64,000 bases of DNA from positions 1-64,000 of the forward strand of contig WRIJ01000004.1 of assembly GCA_009782785.1 (NCBI GenBank). Reading direction: 5' to 3'. The notes below the pieces were generated by a model, which worked only from the letters and a program-made list of their open reading frames with translations, ran no database searches and was not told the origin of the DNA. The position numbers were made by a program, and so were the translations under genes. This DNA is from Propionibacteriaceae bacterium. GTDB lineage: Bacteria > Actinomycetota > Actinomycetes > Propionibacteriales > Propionibacteriaceae. This document shows positions 45,017 to 54,085 of the stretch, piece by piece (positions within the stretch are counted from its first letter, which is position 1; each line of letters begins with the position of its first letter).

Positions 45017-45907
45017 ATGAGTGATGGAGCCGGGGGCATCAGTGGAATTGCACGGGCATTAGCCGTACTGTCTGCTTTTCACTCCCGAGACCGCGAATTA
45101 TCTGCTGCCGAACTCGCACGCCGAGTCGGCTTCCCCCGTTCAACGGTGTATCGCCTAGTCGGTGAGCTCTCCGAATTGGGGGCCCTCGAACAGACCCCTG
45201 ATGGCCATTATCGCCTGGGTACGAAAGTGCTCGAACTTGGCCACCAAGCCCAATATCAGCGTGGACTTCGAGAATTGGCTTCCCCATTCCTGGCGGACTT
45301 GGCCATGACCACTCGCCAAACAACACATCTGGCTGTCCTTGATCATCATGATGTGGTGTTCCTTGACCGTATTCGACCAACATCGGTCCCTCAGCGTTGG
45401 ACTCGTCCAGGTGGACGCCTGCCAGCAAGTGTCACTGGAGCAGGAAAAGCCATCTTGGCCTTTTCACCACCAGAGCTTGTTGAAGCCATTTTCGCCAAAG
45501 GACTGCCCGTACTCACCCCCCACACCATTACTGATGAAGAACGTTTACGTCACGAATTGGCGAAAGCTCGCCAAACGGGCATAGCGTTCTCTCGCCAGGA
45601 GCATGCGGTGGGAACGAGTTGTTGTGGTGCACCAATCTTTGGAGACAAGCGCCGCGTTCTGGGAGCCGTGTCGGTGTCTGGTCCAACCTCAACCATTCGC
45701 CTTGATCTGATTGCTGTTGCTGTCCAAGCGGCTGCCGCAGGCATCTCCCGGCTCTACAGCCAAGGGCTCGCCAGCGACAAACGCCAAGGTTCTGGGTCGG
45801 GCCAAGCGGCTTCCCCTGCTGGCATTGTTCCTCAAGGCGCCATGCCCCAGATTCCTAGCGCACAGTTAGAAACCCAATCAAGTGCCCCAGTAACCCCGGA
45901 AGCCTGA
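45017..45907 (+). CDS. IclR-family transcriptional regulator
   Basis: 296 residues. The winged helix-turn-helix is GIARALAVLSAFHSRDRELSAAELARRVGFPRSTVYRLV (first 50 residues). The effector domain has LPASVTGAGKAILAF and SCCGAPIFGDKRRVLGAVSVSGP. A Gln/Pro/Ser-rich tail of about 45 residues is extra. TATCTT (45005-45010) lies 6 nt before ATG 45017, so a leaderless transcript is likely. Target genes are not evident. Confidence 0.92.
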   Translation: MSDGAGGISGIARALAVLSAFHSRDRELSAAELARRVGFPRSTVYRLVGELSELGALEQTPDGHYRLGTKVLELGHQAQYQRGLRELASPFLADLAMTTRQTTHLAVLDHHDVVFLDRIRPTSVPQRWTRPGGRLPASVTGAGKAILAFSPPELVEAIFAKGLPVLTPHTITDEERLRHELAKARQTGIAFSRQEHAVGTSCCGAPIFGDKRRVLGAVSVSGPTSTIRLDLIAVAVQAAAAGISRLYSQGLASDKRQGSGSGQAASPAGIVPQGAMPQIPSAQLETQSSAPVTPEA

Positions 45908-45944
45908 ACACCACCCAACACACTGGGACGTACCTTTTATGCTG

Positions 45945-45996
45945 CTCCCCTCCACAGTTAACGGTTATGATGACCGTTTACTGTGGGTACGAGGGA
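45945..45996. repeat. Long palindrome, second repeat family, copy 2
   Basis: Outer CTCCC/GGGAG, middle CACAG/CTGTG, inner ACGGT/ACCGT around TATGATG. Shares its centre with 7623-7677. Located between the IclR gene and the promoter of the fhaA operon, with a -10-like TAGGAT at 46006. Confidence 0.65.
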
Positions 45997-46055
45997 GAAA
46001 TTAGGTAGGATGGTGAAACGTAGGTCAGTACGTTCTCACTCAAGGAGGTTGAGCG

Positions 46056-46763
46056 ATGGGTATCTTCTCCCAAGCTGAGAGAAAACTTGAAGGAGCCGTG
46101 GGAGGTATTTTCGCTCGAGCATTCAAAGGTGACGTACAGCCTGTGGAGATCACTCACCGCCTGTGCAAAGAACTTGATTCAACCGCTCAAATCATGGGCG
46201 ACGACCGCTATCTGGTTCCCAATGACTTTCTGATCTCCCTCTCCAAACACGACTATTCACGCCTCTTCCCGTACTCCAAAACGATGACCGCAGAAATGAC
46301 AGCCGATATCCGCGAGTACGCTGCTACCAATGACTATATTTTTAACGGACCCATCACGATCAATCTTGAAGAACGCCCTGACCTTCCCGTGGGAAGATTC
46401 CATGTCGGATGCCACACTGTGGCCGGTGTGGATGCACCTCGAAGTTCGCCAGGATCGATGCGCTCAGCCAATTTAGTGGTCGAAGTCAATGGGGTACGCC
46501 ACCCACTGACACCCCCAGGTTTCACTGTTGGGCGAGGCTCTGATGCTGATCTTCGTATCAACGACCCAGGAATCTCAAGGGTCCATGCCCGCTTCGTCGT
46601 GAGCGGATCTGGGGCAACGATGAAAGTCCAAATTCAAGATCTTCAATCCACCAATGGAATCCTCGTCGATGGACGCAAGATGGTCCAAGCAGATTTGCAT
46701 GACGGTTCCAGGATTGACATAGGAAAAACACACATGCTGGTCTACACCCCCACAGGGAGCTGA
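46056..46763 (+). CDS. fhaA: FHA-domain protein FhaA
   Basis: 235 residues. The N-terminal DUF3662 domain (AERKLEGAVGGIFARAFKGDVQPVEI) and a C-terminal FHA domain (FTVGRGSDADLRINDPGISR, DLQSTNGILVDG). In mycobacteria FhaA binds phosphorylated MviN to control peptidoglycan export. The linker between domains is shorter than in Mycobacterium. AAGGAGG lies 6 nt upstream. First gene of the fhaA-fhaB-pstP-rodA-pbpA-pknB cluster. Confidence 0.95.
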   Translation: MGIFSQAERKLEGAVGGIFARAFKGDVQPVEITHRLCKELDSTAQIMGDDRYLVPNDFLISLSKHDYSRLFPYSKTMTAEMTADIREYAATNDYIFNGPITINLEERPDLPVGRFHVGCHTVAGVDAPRSSPGSMRSANLVVEVNGVRHPLTPPGFTVGRGSDADLRINDPGISRVHARFVVSGSGATMKVQIQDLQSTNGILVDGRKMVQADLHDGSRIDIGKTHMLVYTPTGS

Positions 46764-46764
46764 C

Positions 46765-47235
46765 GTGGCTGAATTTACCGTACTGGTGCTGAAGATTGCC
46801 TTCTTGGCAGTCCTGTGGCTGTTCATTCTCCTCGTTGCAGCTGTGGTGAACTCTGACATGATCGGACGACGTCAACGCAAAACCAGTGAGGTTGACCTGC
46901 CACCGCAACCAGATATGCGCAAAGCTTCGAAGAGGGGAAAGCGGGAACCATGGATTCTCGCCATCGATTCTGGGATCCATGCAGGGGACCGCCTCCAGCT
47001 CGTACCCGAAGTGCGCATCGGACGCTCCGACGGTTGCGAACTCGTCCTTGACGATGACTATGTTTCCTCCACTCACGCAGTGTTGAGCCATCGCGAAGAA
47101 GGTGGATGGTTCCTCAAAGATTTAGGCTCAACGAATGGCACCTTCGTCAATGCGGAAAGAATCTCCCACGCAAGAGCAGTCGGCATCAAAGATGTGATCC
47201 GTATTGGTGAAATACAAATGAGGTTGGAGATCTAG
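46765..47235 (+). CDS. fhaB: FHA-domain protein FhaB (FipA)
   Basis: 156 residues from GTG 46765, 1 bp after fhaA. An N-terminal membrane helix (about 5-27) and a C-terminal FHA domain (VRIGRSDGCELVLDDDYVSSTHAVL, DLGSTNGTFVN). It is a phosphothreonine reader that links PknB signalling to the divisome. It shares one base with pstP. Confidence 0.95.
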   Translation: MAEFTVLVLKIAFLAVLWLFILLVAAVVNSDMIGRRQRKTSEVDLPPQPDMRKASKRGKREPWILAIDSGIHAGDRLQLVPEVRIGRSDGCELVLDDDYVSSTHAVLSHREEGGWFLKDLGSTNGTFVNAERISHARAVGIKDVIRIGEIQMRLEI

Positions 47236-48677
47236 TGACTATCACACTTCGGCCACTGGCCCACTCTGAGATTGGTTTGGTTCGTAAAACCAACCAAGAC
47301 TCCGGTTTTGTTTCCACCACCATGTTGCTCGTCGCTGATGGGATGGGTGGAGCTGCAGCCGGGGATGTTGCCTCGGCTGTGGCCGTACGAGAACTTCGGC
47401 GCTTGAATAATACGTCAGGTACTGGTGAAGAAATACTCGACACATGGCGTGAAGCACTCGAATCGGTCAACCTTGACATGGCGAACCTCATCATTGCCAA
47501 CCCGCGACTTGATGGAATGGGTACGACTATCTGTGGGGGAATCTTTGACGGTGAGAACCTCCACATTGCTCACATTGGTGATTCTCGCGGATACCTCTAC
47601 AGCCAAGGTGCCCTCACCCAATTCACCCACGACCATTCGTACGTCCAGTCACTCGTCGATGAGGGAAAGATCGAAGCCAGCGAAGCAATGATCCACCCCC
47701 ATCGTTCCCTGCTGCTCAAAGTGCTCAACGGCCAACCTTCACTCCAGCCAGACTTCTTCTCTGTTGAAGTAAAAGCCGGTGATCGGGTCATGTTCTGTTC
47801 GGATGGATTGTGTGGATTAGTTACTGATGAGGATATTGCTCTCGGGCTAGCTGCGGAGGATCCAGGTGTTGCCCTCCACAATCTCATTGGTCTAGCCCAT
47901 GATGCGGGAGGAACCGATAACATCACAATCGTCATTGCTGACGTGGTTGAAATCAAGGCCCTGCCTAGTAGTGGTGATTCTCCTGAAAACCTCGGAGATC
48001 ACACCATCACGTTCATTGCCGACCCTGACACTCTCGACCAAGAGATTCTCCCTGTCATGGAGTTTAAAACTTCTGGACTTCTCGGAGCAGCCTGTGACCC
48101 TAAGATCATTTCCCGAGTGAAAGCAGCGAAGAAAACCGGCCAAAAATTGAACCCCAAGTTGGCTCTGAAACCAAGCGCAAAAGAGAGCTCGAAAAATTCC
48201 GACGCATCGGCTTCCTCCAGTACGCGAGAACTCTCACCGGCTGAGGCCACCTCCGGTGAAACAGAAAGTTTCCGCTATTCACTCCTGTCGAAGAAGAGAC
48301 GCTGGATACAATTGTTCATCACCTTGCTGATTCTTGGTGGCCTTGGTGCGGCAGCTTGGGGCGTACGTACGTACGTCTTTAACCAGTACTACATTGGTGA
48401 ATCGGGGGGGAAGGTCGCCATCTATCAAGGGCTTCCCGGGGATATCGCCGGAATTCAGACTTCTTGGCTCTATGAAGACCCGACTCCACAGCCCTCGATC
48501 AAACTCACCGATCTCACCTTCAACAGCCGTGACCGCGTCAAGTCACACATCATCACTACTGGTGGGATTGATGGAGCCAGAGCTACTGTGAAACAGCTTG
48601 AAGAGGAATCAAAGAAGTGCCAAGAACGTCGCCACAGTAGGCTCCCCGATGCCCCAGCACCACTGGACGGGTGCTGA
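47235..48677 (+). CDS. pstP: Serine/threonine protein phosphatase PstP (PP2C)
   Basis: 480 residues. PP2C metal-binding motifs: IGLVRKTNQDSG, LLVADGMGGAAAGDVAS, ENLHIAHIGDSRGYL, DHSYVQSLVDEG and HDAGGTDNITIVI. A linker of about 120 residues, a membrane helix near 354-376 and an outside tail follow. It reverses PknB phosphorylation. Tandem NNN-rich GCGTACGTACGTACG lies in the helix-to-tail junction. Confidence 0.95.
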   Translation: MTITLRPLAHSEIGLVRKTNQDSGFVSTTMLLVADGMGGAAAGDVASAVAVRELRRLNNTSGTGEEILDTWREALESVNLDMANLIIANPRLDGMGTTICGGIFDGENLHIAHIGDSRGYLYSQGALTQFTHDHSYVQSLVDEGKIEASEAMIHPHRSLLLKVLNGQPSLQPDFFSVEVKAGDRVMFCSDGLCGLVTDEDIALGLAAEDPGVALHNLIGLAHDAGGTDNITIVIADVVEIKALPSSGDSPENLGDHTITFIADPDTLDQEILPVMEFKTSGLLGAACDPKIISRVKAAKKTGQKLNPKLALKPSAKESSKNSDASASSSTRELSPAEATSGETESFRYSLLSKKRRWIQLFITLLILGGLGAAAWGVRTYVFNQYYIGESGGKVAIYQGLPGDIAGIQTSWLYEDPTPQPSIKLTDLTFNSRDRVKSHIITTGGIDGARATVKQLEEESKKCQERRHSRLPDAPAPLDGC

Positions 48678-48678
48678 C

Positions 48679-50349
48679 ATGGATGCTGAGGTACGCGGGT
48701 ACCGCAATCGCGGTGTGGTGCAACTCATTCTCATCATCGTCGGGCAAGCTATAGGTTTTGCCGGATATATTCTCTCGAGCCTGTTCCCGCACAACACACT
48801 GCCCGAGAACTGGATGACTTTCGCGATCCTCTGGTTTGGGTTAGGTTTTCTGATCTATATCGGATCTCGGATTGCTGTCCCCTATGCGGACCCAGTCATC
48901 GTACCGCTCGTACTCACCTTGACTGGAATAGGATTGGCCACCCTCCATCGCTTCGACATGGGAGTTCCTACAGACCCCCCTATGCTCGGTAGCCAATTCA
49001 TTGCCGTCTGTTTGGGTGTTGCTACCCTCTTCATTATTGTCTTCCTGATTAAGAACCCGCGGCGATTGAAAGGATTCCCTTTTCTGCTCTCCGGTTTCGG
49101 TGTCGTCCTGCTTCTTCTTCCCCTCATTCCCGGTATCGGCACCTCATCTTATGGTTCCCAGATTTGGATCACTGTGGGAGGGTACTCTTTCCAACCAGCA
49201 GAAATAGCCAAGATCGTCCTGGCAGCCTCTTTTGCTGCCTACCTGGCTGACAAACGCGAGGTCCTCTCTAGTGCTGGTAAAAGTTTTCTCGGTATTGATC
49301 TCCCTCGCATGCGTGACCTCGGGCCCGTACTCATCATGTGGGGTATCTCTCTCGCGATCATGATTTTCCAAAATGATCTGGGTACATCCCTGCTGTTCTT
49401 CGGATTATTCGTCATGATGCTCTATGCGTCGACAGGAAAATCCTCCTGGGTGATCTTAGGATTGGCGCTCTTCGGGCTCGGTGGTGTTGCAGCACTGAAA
49501 TTCACCAGCCATGTTCAATCACGCTTTGACTACTGGTTGCACCCTTTCGACTATCCCTACGATGCTACACAAATCATCCAAGCCCAGTTTGCTCTGTCCC
49601 ACGGTGGCTTGCTCGGGTCCGGATGGGGGTTGGGGAAACCACACACGATCATTCTCGGATTTTCTGACATGATACCGGCCGCCATCGGGGAGGAGATCGG
49701 CATCGTAGGACTCATGGGTATCATCATGATTTACGGGATCCTCGTCTTTCGTGGGTTCAAAACTGCACTGATCACTGCTGATCCTTTCACGAAACTTTTC
49801 GCCGCTGGACTCAGTTTTGCTTTCCTCCTCCAAACCTTTGCCATTATCGGTGGAGTCACCCGCTTGCTTCCTTTAACGGGCCTCACCACACCCTTCCTGT
49901 CTCAAGGTGGATCTTCTATGATCGCCAACTGGATTCTCATAGCCCTGCTCTTGGTGATGTCACACCAGGCCCGACGTCCTCAAGCCCAAAGTGCTGAAGT
50001 GGGTGTCGGTGGGGTCACCGCACTCAGTGATGAAAAGACCCAAGTCTTCTCCACTCGCGAACTTGCCCGCGTTGGTGTGGGAGAAATCCAACCAGTGATG
50101 GAGATTAATGCCGAGCAGGTACGCCTTACCCTTGCTGGGGCACCCATCTCGGAGGATGCCGACTTCACTGGTGATGAGGAACTCACCGCTGCAGTGTCGC
50201 CCGATCAACTCCCTGATCTTTTCGCTGCGGCAGCCAAACGCGGTACGAGGCGGGTGTCGGACATTTTTGTTGAAGAAACACCTGCTGCTTCCCCCCAACC
50301 CCCGAAAGAATTCGATGAGGATGATTACTTTATTAGGGGGGAAGAGTGA
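48679..50349 (+). CDS. rodA: SEDS-family peptidoglycan glycosyltransferase (RodA/FtsW)
   Basis: 556 residues from ATG 48679, 1 bp after pstP. About ten membrane segments; SEDS blocks include GYSFQPAEIAKI, FQNDLGTSLLFFG, GLLGSGWGLGKPHTI, IPAAIGEEIGIVGL and TTPFLSQGGSSMIANW. A cytoplasmic tail of about 120 acidic residues follows. It polymerises lipid II with PbpA. Overlaps pbpA by 4 nt. Confidence 0.95.
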   Translation: MDAEVRGYRNRGVVQLILIIVGQAIGFAGYILSSLFPHNTLPENWMTFAILWFGLGFLIYIGSRIAVPYADPVIVPLVLTLTGIGLATLHRFDMGVPTDPPMLGSQFIAVCLGVATLFIIVFLIKNPRRLKGFPFLLSGFGVVLLLLPLIPGIGTSSYGSQIWITVGGYSFQPAEIAKIVLAASFAAYLADKREVLSSAGKSFLGIDLPRMRDLGPVLIMWGISLAIMIFQNDLGTSLLFFGLFVMMLYASTGKSSWVILGLALFGLGGVAALKFTSHVQSRFDYWLHPFDYPYDATQIIQAQFALSHGGLLGSGWGLGKPHTIILGFSDMIPAAIGEEIGIVGLMGIIMIYGILVFRGFKTALITADPFTKLFAAGLSFAFLLQTFAIIGGVTRLLPLTGLTTPFLSQGGSSMIANWILIALLLVMSHQARRPQAQSAEVGVGGVTALSDEKTQVFSTRELARVGVGEIQPVMEINAEQVRLTLAGAPISEDADFTGDEELTAAVSPDQLPDLFAAAAKRGTRRVSDIFVEETPAASPQPPKEFDEDDYFIRGEE

Positions 50350-51782
50350 ACAAGCAAATCCGTATCGTGAGCCTTCTGTCAGCTATGCTCGTCTTCGCTC
50401 TGCTGGCCAATTTGACGTACATCAATATTGCCCGTGAAGAGGCCCTCGAAGCTGATCCCAACAACAGGCGTGCCCGTGAAGCCGAGTACGACATTCACCG
50501 CGGGCAGATCCTCGCTGGTCCAGTGGTGATTGCTGAGTCTGTTGCTAAAGATCCGGACCCGAATGATCCTTTGAAGTATCAGCGCGTTTATATCGATGGG
50601 CCCATGTACGCCCACATTACTGGGTTCTATTCACAGACCTATGGTTCTACTGGTTTGGAACACTCCTATAACAGTTACCTGGTGGGTACCTCAGCTTCCC
50701 AATGGATGCAGCGTACGGTCGATACGTTGAGTGGAAAGAGCCTCCAGGGTGCCTCTGTCGTCACCTCTATTGATCCTGTCCTTCAACAGTCAGCTTGGGA
50801 TGCTCTCCAAGGATATACGGGGGCTATTGTTGCCATGGACCCGCACACTGGGGCGATCCTAGCTTTCGTTTCCACCCCGAGTTATGATCCTAATCAACTC
50901 GCCTCACATGACATTGATGTCGAGCAGGAGTACTGGGTGAGTAATGACCACGGCAACAGTCCAGCTATGCACGATCGCGCCAGCAGGGAATTCGCACACC
51001 CAGGATCCACCTTCAAACTCGTTGTGGCTGCCTCAGCTTTGGAAAGTGGCCTCACACCAGACACGATGGTTGATACTCCCTCTCGAGTGCTCTACCCCGG
51101 TTCAACAACTTACCTCTACAACTCGAGCAACTGCGGGAATACCCAAGTAACTCTCACTCGTGCACTCCAACTATCCTGCAATACTGCTTTTGCGAACTTG
51201 GGTCGAGGTTTGGGTCCCACAGCCTTGCAGACACAAGCGGAAAAGTTCGGGTTCAATGACACTCTTCTGCCCGAGTTGGGCGGGGTTGCTTCACAGTTCC
51301 CCCAAGACCTGGACGACGCTTTTATCATGCAGGCTTCTATTGGCCAGTACGACGTACAAGCCACACCCTTGCAGATGGCTGTGGTTGCTTCGTCGTTCCT
51401 CAATGGCGGGCGCCAACCTGATCCGTACCTCGTCCAAGAAGTTCGTGCCCCGGATCTGTCTGTCTTGTATGAACACCAGGTGAAAACGACTCCAGTAGTC
51501 TCACCAGCAACTGCAGCGTCGATGAAAGAAATGATGATCGGTGTGGTCACCAATGGTACGGCCCAGGGTGCCAAGATCGCGGGAGCTCGCGTGGGTGGAA
51601 AGACTGGTACGGCAGAAACTGATCCTTCGTCTCCGACACTCGCCTGGTTTGTTAGCTTCATTGAGGATCCCGATGTTGTTGTTGTTGTCTTCCTCGAACG
51701 CAACGATTCCACCTCTGCAGACCTGTGGGGTGGTGGCGATGCTGCCCCGCTGGCAAAGAAAGTACTCCAGGCAACGCGATGA
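50346..51782 (+). CDS. pbpA: Class B penicillin-binding protein (PbpA)
   Basis: 478 residues from GTG 50346. One N-terminal helix, a dimerisation domain, then the transpeptidase with active-site Ser in HPGSTFKLV, the SxN motif in LSCNTAFANL and KTGTAE. It cross-links peptidoglycan alongside RodA and is a PknB-related cell-division protein in mycobacteria. Confidence 0.96.
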   Translation: MNKQIRIVSLLSAMLVFALLANLTYINIAREEALEADPNNRRAREAEYDIHRGQILAGPVVIAESVAKDPDPNDPLKYQRVYIDGPMYAHITGFYSQTYGSTGLEHSYNSYLVGTSASQWMQRTVDTLSGKSLQGASVVTSIDPVLQQSAWDALQGYTGAIVAMDPHTGAILAFVSTPSYDPNQLASHDIDVEQEYWVSNDHGNSPAMHDRASREFAHPGSTFKLVVAASALESGLTPDTMVDTPSRVLYPGSTTYLYNSSNCGNTQVTLTRALQLSCNTAFANLGRGLGPTALQTQAEKFGFNDTLLPELGGVASQFPQDLDDAFIMQASIGQYDVQATPLQMAVVASSFLNGGRQPDPYLVQEVRAPDLSVLYEHQVKTTPVVSPATAASMKEMMIGVVTNGTAQGAKIAGARVGGKTGTAETDPSSPTLAWFVSFIEDPDVVVVVFLERNDSTSADLWGGGDAAPLAKKVLQATR

Positions 51783-51917
51783 TTTTCAGTTTCTTCTCAG
51801 CAATACACGCCAGAATAGAAGCACACAGCGTGCAACCAGCCACACCATGTAATCTCTTTGGTGTAGCGTTGAGAAAGGATCCAGGTTCATGACCCTCACC
51901 ATGAGGAAAGGACGGCT

Positions 51918-53684
51918 ATGACCGACAACACCATCCAGGATCGCTACATACTCGGTCCTGCGATCGGACGTGGTGGCATGGCTGAGGTCCGTCGTGCACG
52001 CGATACACGTCTGGAAAGGGATGTTGCCATTAAGCGGCTCAAGCCCGATCTTGCTGGAGATCCCATATTCCAGGAGAGATTCCGTCGTGAAGCCCATTCG
52101 GCGGCTGGGTTGAACCACCCCAATATTGTGTCTGTCTATGACACTGGCGAAGCCTGGGATGACACCCATCAGGTCATGATCCCATACATTGTCATGGAGC
52201 TTGTCGTCGGTCACACTCTGCGCGAAATCCTTCACGATGGGCGAAAGATCCAACCGACCAAAGCCTTAGAACTCACCCAATGTGTGCTGGATGCACTCGA
52301 CTATTCTCACCGCCACGGAATCGTTCACCGCGATATTAAACCAGCCAATGTCATGCTGACTAATACTGGTCAAGTGAAAGTCATGGACTTCGGCATTGCC
52401 CGCGCTGTGTCAGATACTGCAGCTTCCATGACTCAAACTGCTTCAGTGATTGGCACTCCACAATATCTCTCACCTGAGCAGGTCCGCGGTGAGACTGTTG
52501 ACCGCCGCTCTGACCTGTATTCGACAGGGGTTCTTCTCTATGAACTCCTCACTGGAAAACCGCCTTTTGAAGGTGATTCCCCAGTGTCCTTGGCCTACCA
52601 GCACGTACGCGCCACTCCCGTACCTCCTTCTGAAGTCGACCATATGATCACACCACAGATGGACAAGGTGACGCTGAAGGCCCTTGCAAAGAATGTCACC
52701 GATCGCTATCAGACGGCACACGAAATGTACGAGGACATTGATCGTCTTCTCGCTGGGCAGAAAGTCCAAGCACAGATTCCTCCCTCGGTGGAAGACACCC
52801 CCACCCAAGTGGTGACCTATGGGACACCTACCCAGGTCATGACAACAAGTCCAAGTAGCGGGCCACCTGATGACGAAGAGGAGCCCCCCAACAAACTGGG
52901 GAGAATCATTGCCATAGGTTTGGGTGCCGTACTTGTGGTCGCTTTGGCAGCCCTGGCACTGGTTCTTGCGCTCAATGGTGGTGGAAAGAACGGGCCTGTG
53001 GATCCTTCGGCTAGTGCCATTCCTGTCCCTATGGTGATTGGTCTCCAGAAGGATGTTGCTATCGAGAGGCTTGAATCTCATGGTCTGGAAGCTGAGGAGG
53101 TGCATGTCTTCGGTGCAGATGACAATACGGTGGGAACAGTCATTGAGCAAAATCCTCCAGCAGAATCTGGTGTGCCACCGGGAAGTGTGGTGCGCATCAC
53201 TATCAACGATGGTTCAGAAAAAATCGCTATTCCTGAGGTTATTGGTAAGGATGTTGAAGAAGCGAGGAAGATTCTTGGAGAGCAAGGGTTCACTTCTGTT
53301 GAGGTACGCCCTGCTGAAGACGAGGGACCGGAAGCGAAACTCAATTCGGTGCTCTCCATTGATCCTGCCACTGGTGGCATGGTGACCAAGGATCAGCTCA
53401 TCACTTTGTACATTGCTACAGGGAATATCAAGATGCCTCAGGTTGCTGGTCAGGATGCAAAATCAGCTAAGGAACTACTGACTGGGCCACAGTATCGCTT
53501 CAAGACTGTGAATATCGAATATGTCCCGATCACTGAGGGAACCGAAAATACGGTCATGCACACCCTGCCTCAAGCCGGTGATCCTATCGCCAGAGATACG
53601 CCTATCACACTTTATGTCACGAAGAAGCAAACCGCCACGACACCGAGCACTGATCCCACTGGCGGTGAAGATGGTGGAGGATAG
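51918..53684 (+). CDS. pknB: Serine/threonine protein kinase PknB
   Basis: 588 residues. The kinase domain (about 8-270) has GRGGMAEV, the catalytic VHRDIKPANVM, MDFGIA and the activation segment SMTQTASVIGTPQYLSPEQ. A membrane helix at about 332-354 leads to three PASTA units (VPMVIGL, IPEVIGK and MPQVAGQ). The juxtamembrane part is Pro/Thr-rich, with TPTQV repeats. GGAAAGG lies upstream of ATG 51918. It senses muropeptides and controls growth and division. Confidence 0.97.
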   Translation: MTDNTIQDRYILGPAIGRGGMAEVRRARDTRLERDVAIKRLKPDLAGDPIFQERFRREAHSAAGLNHPNIVSVYDTGEAWDDTHQVMIPYIVMELVVGHTLREILHDGRKIQPTKALELTQCVLDALDYSHRHGIVHRDIKPANVMLTNTGQVKVMDFGIARAVSDTAASMTQTASVIGTPQYLSPEQVRGETVDRRSDLYSTGVLLYELLTGKPPFEGDSPVSLAYQHVRATPVPPSEVDHMITPQMDKVTLKALAKNVTDRYQTAHEMYEDIDRLLAGQKVQAQIPPSVEDTPTQVVTYGTPTQVMTTSPSSGPPDDEEEPPNKLGRIIAIGLGAVLVVALAALALVLALNGGGKNGPVDPSASAIPVPMVIGLQKDVAIERLESHGLEAEEVHVFGADDNTVGTVIEQNPPAESGVPPGSVVRITINDGSEKIAIPEVIGKDVEEARKILGEQGFTSVEVRPAEDEGPEAKLNSVLSIDPATGGMVTKDQLITLYIATGNIKMPQVAGQDAKSAKELLTGPQYRFKTVNIEYVPITEGTENTVMHTLPQAGDPIARDTPITLYVTKKQTATTPSTDPTGGEDGGG

Positions 53685-53773
53685 TCTCCTTATTGGGTAT
53701 GCTCTTAGGCGAACTATTTCAGTACGACAGCCAGAATCCAAGCAGTCAGCTATGAAGAAAGGTGGTACCCCTG

Positions 53774-54058
53774 GTGCCCGAGTCAAAAGTACGCGCCGGT
53801 GCGGAACAAAAGAGGAAACTTCGTCGCCTTGAACAGGCCGCTGATGTCCAACGGGAAAAGGAACGCAAAGGTCTTCCCGGTGAGCGCAATTGGGTTCCAC
53901 CGCTGTTCATTAGTTGCTTACTTTTGGGAGTCGCCTGGCTTGTCATCACCAACATAGCTCCGGACGCCCCAGTGATCGCCTCCTTGAAGAACTGGAATAT
54001 TTTCATCGGCATCTCCCTCATTGGGTCCTCCTTCGTCTTGATGACTTTGTGGAAATAG
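53774..54058 (+). CDS. crgA: Cell division protein CrgA
   Basis: 94 residues. I choose GTG 53774 because the result, MPESKVR, matches the CrgA N-terminus (MPKSKVRKK in mycobacteria); GAAAGG lies about 12 nt upstream. A charged N-terminus (QKRKLRRLEQAADVQREKER), then two helices with NWVPPLF, GVAWLVITNIAP, NWNIFIGISLI and TLWK, all family-typical. It recruits divisome components. Sits 89 bp after pknB. Confidence 0.92.
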   Translation: MPESKVRAGAEQKRKLRRLEQAADVQREKERKGLPGERNWVPPLFISCLLLGVAWLVITNIAPDAPVIASLKNWNIFIGISLIGSSFVLMTLWK

Positions 54059-54085
54059 TGACACCGTCCATCTTTTGTCGATGTC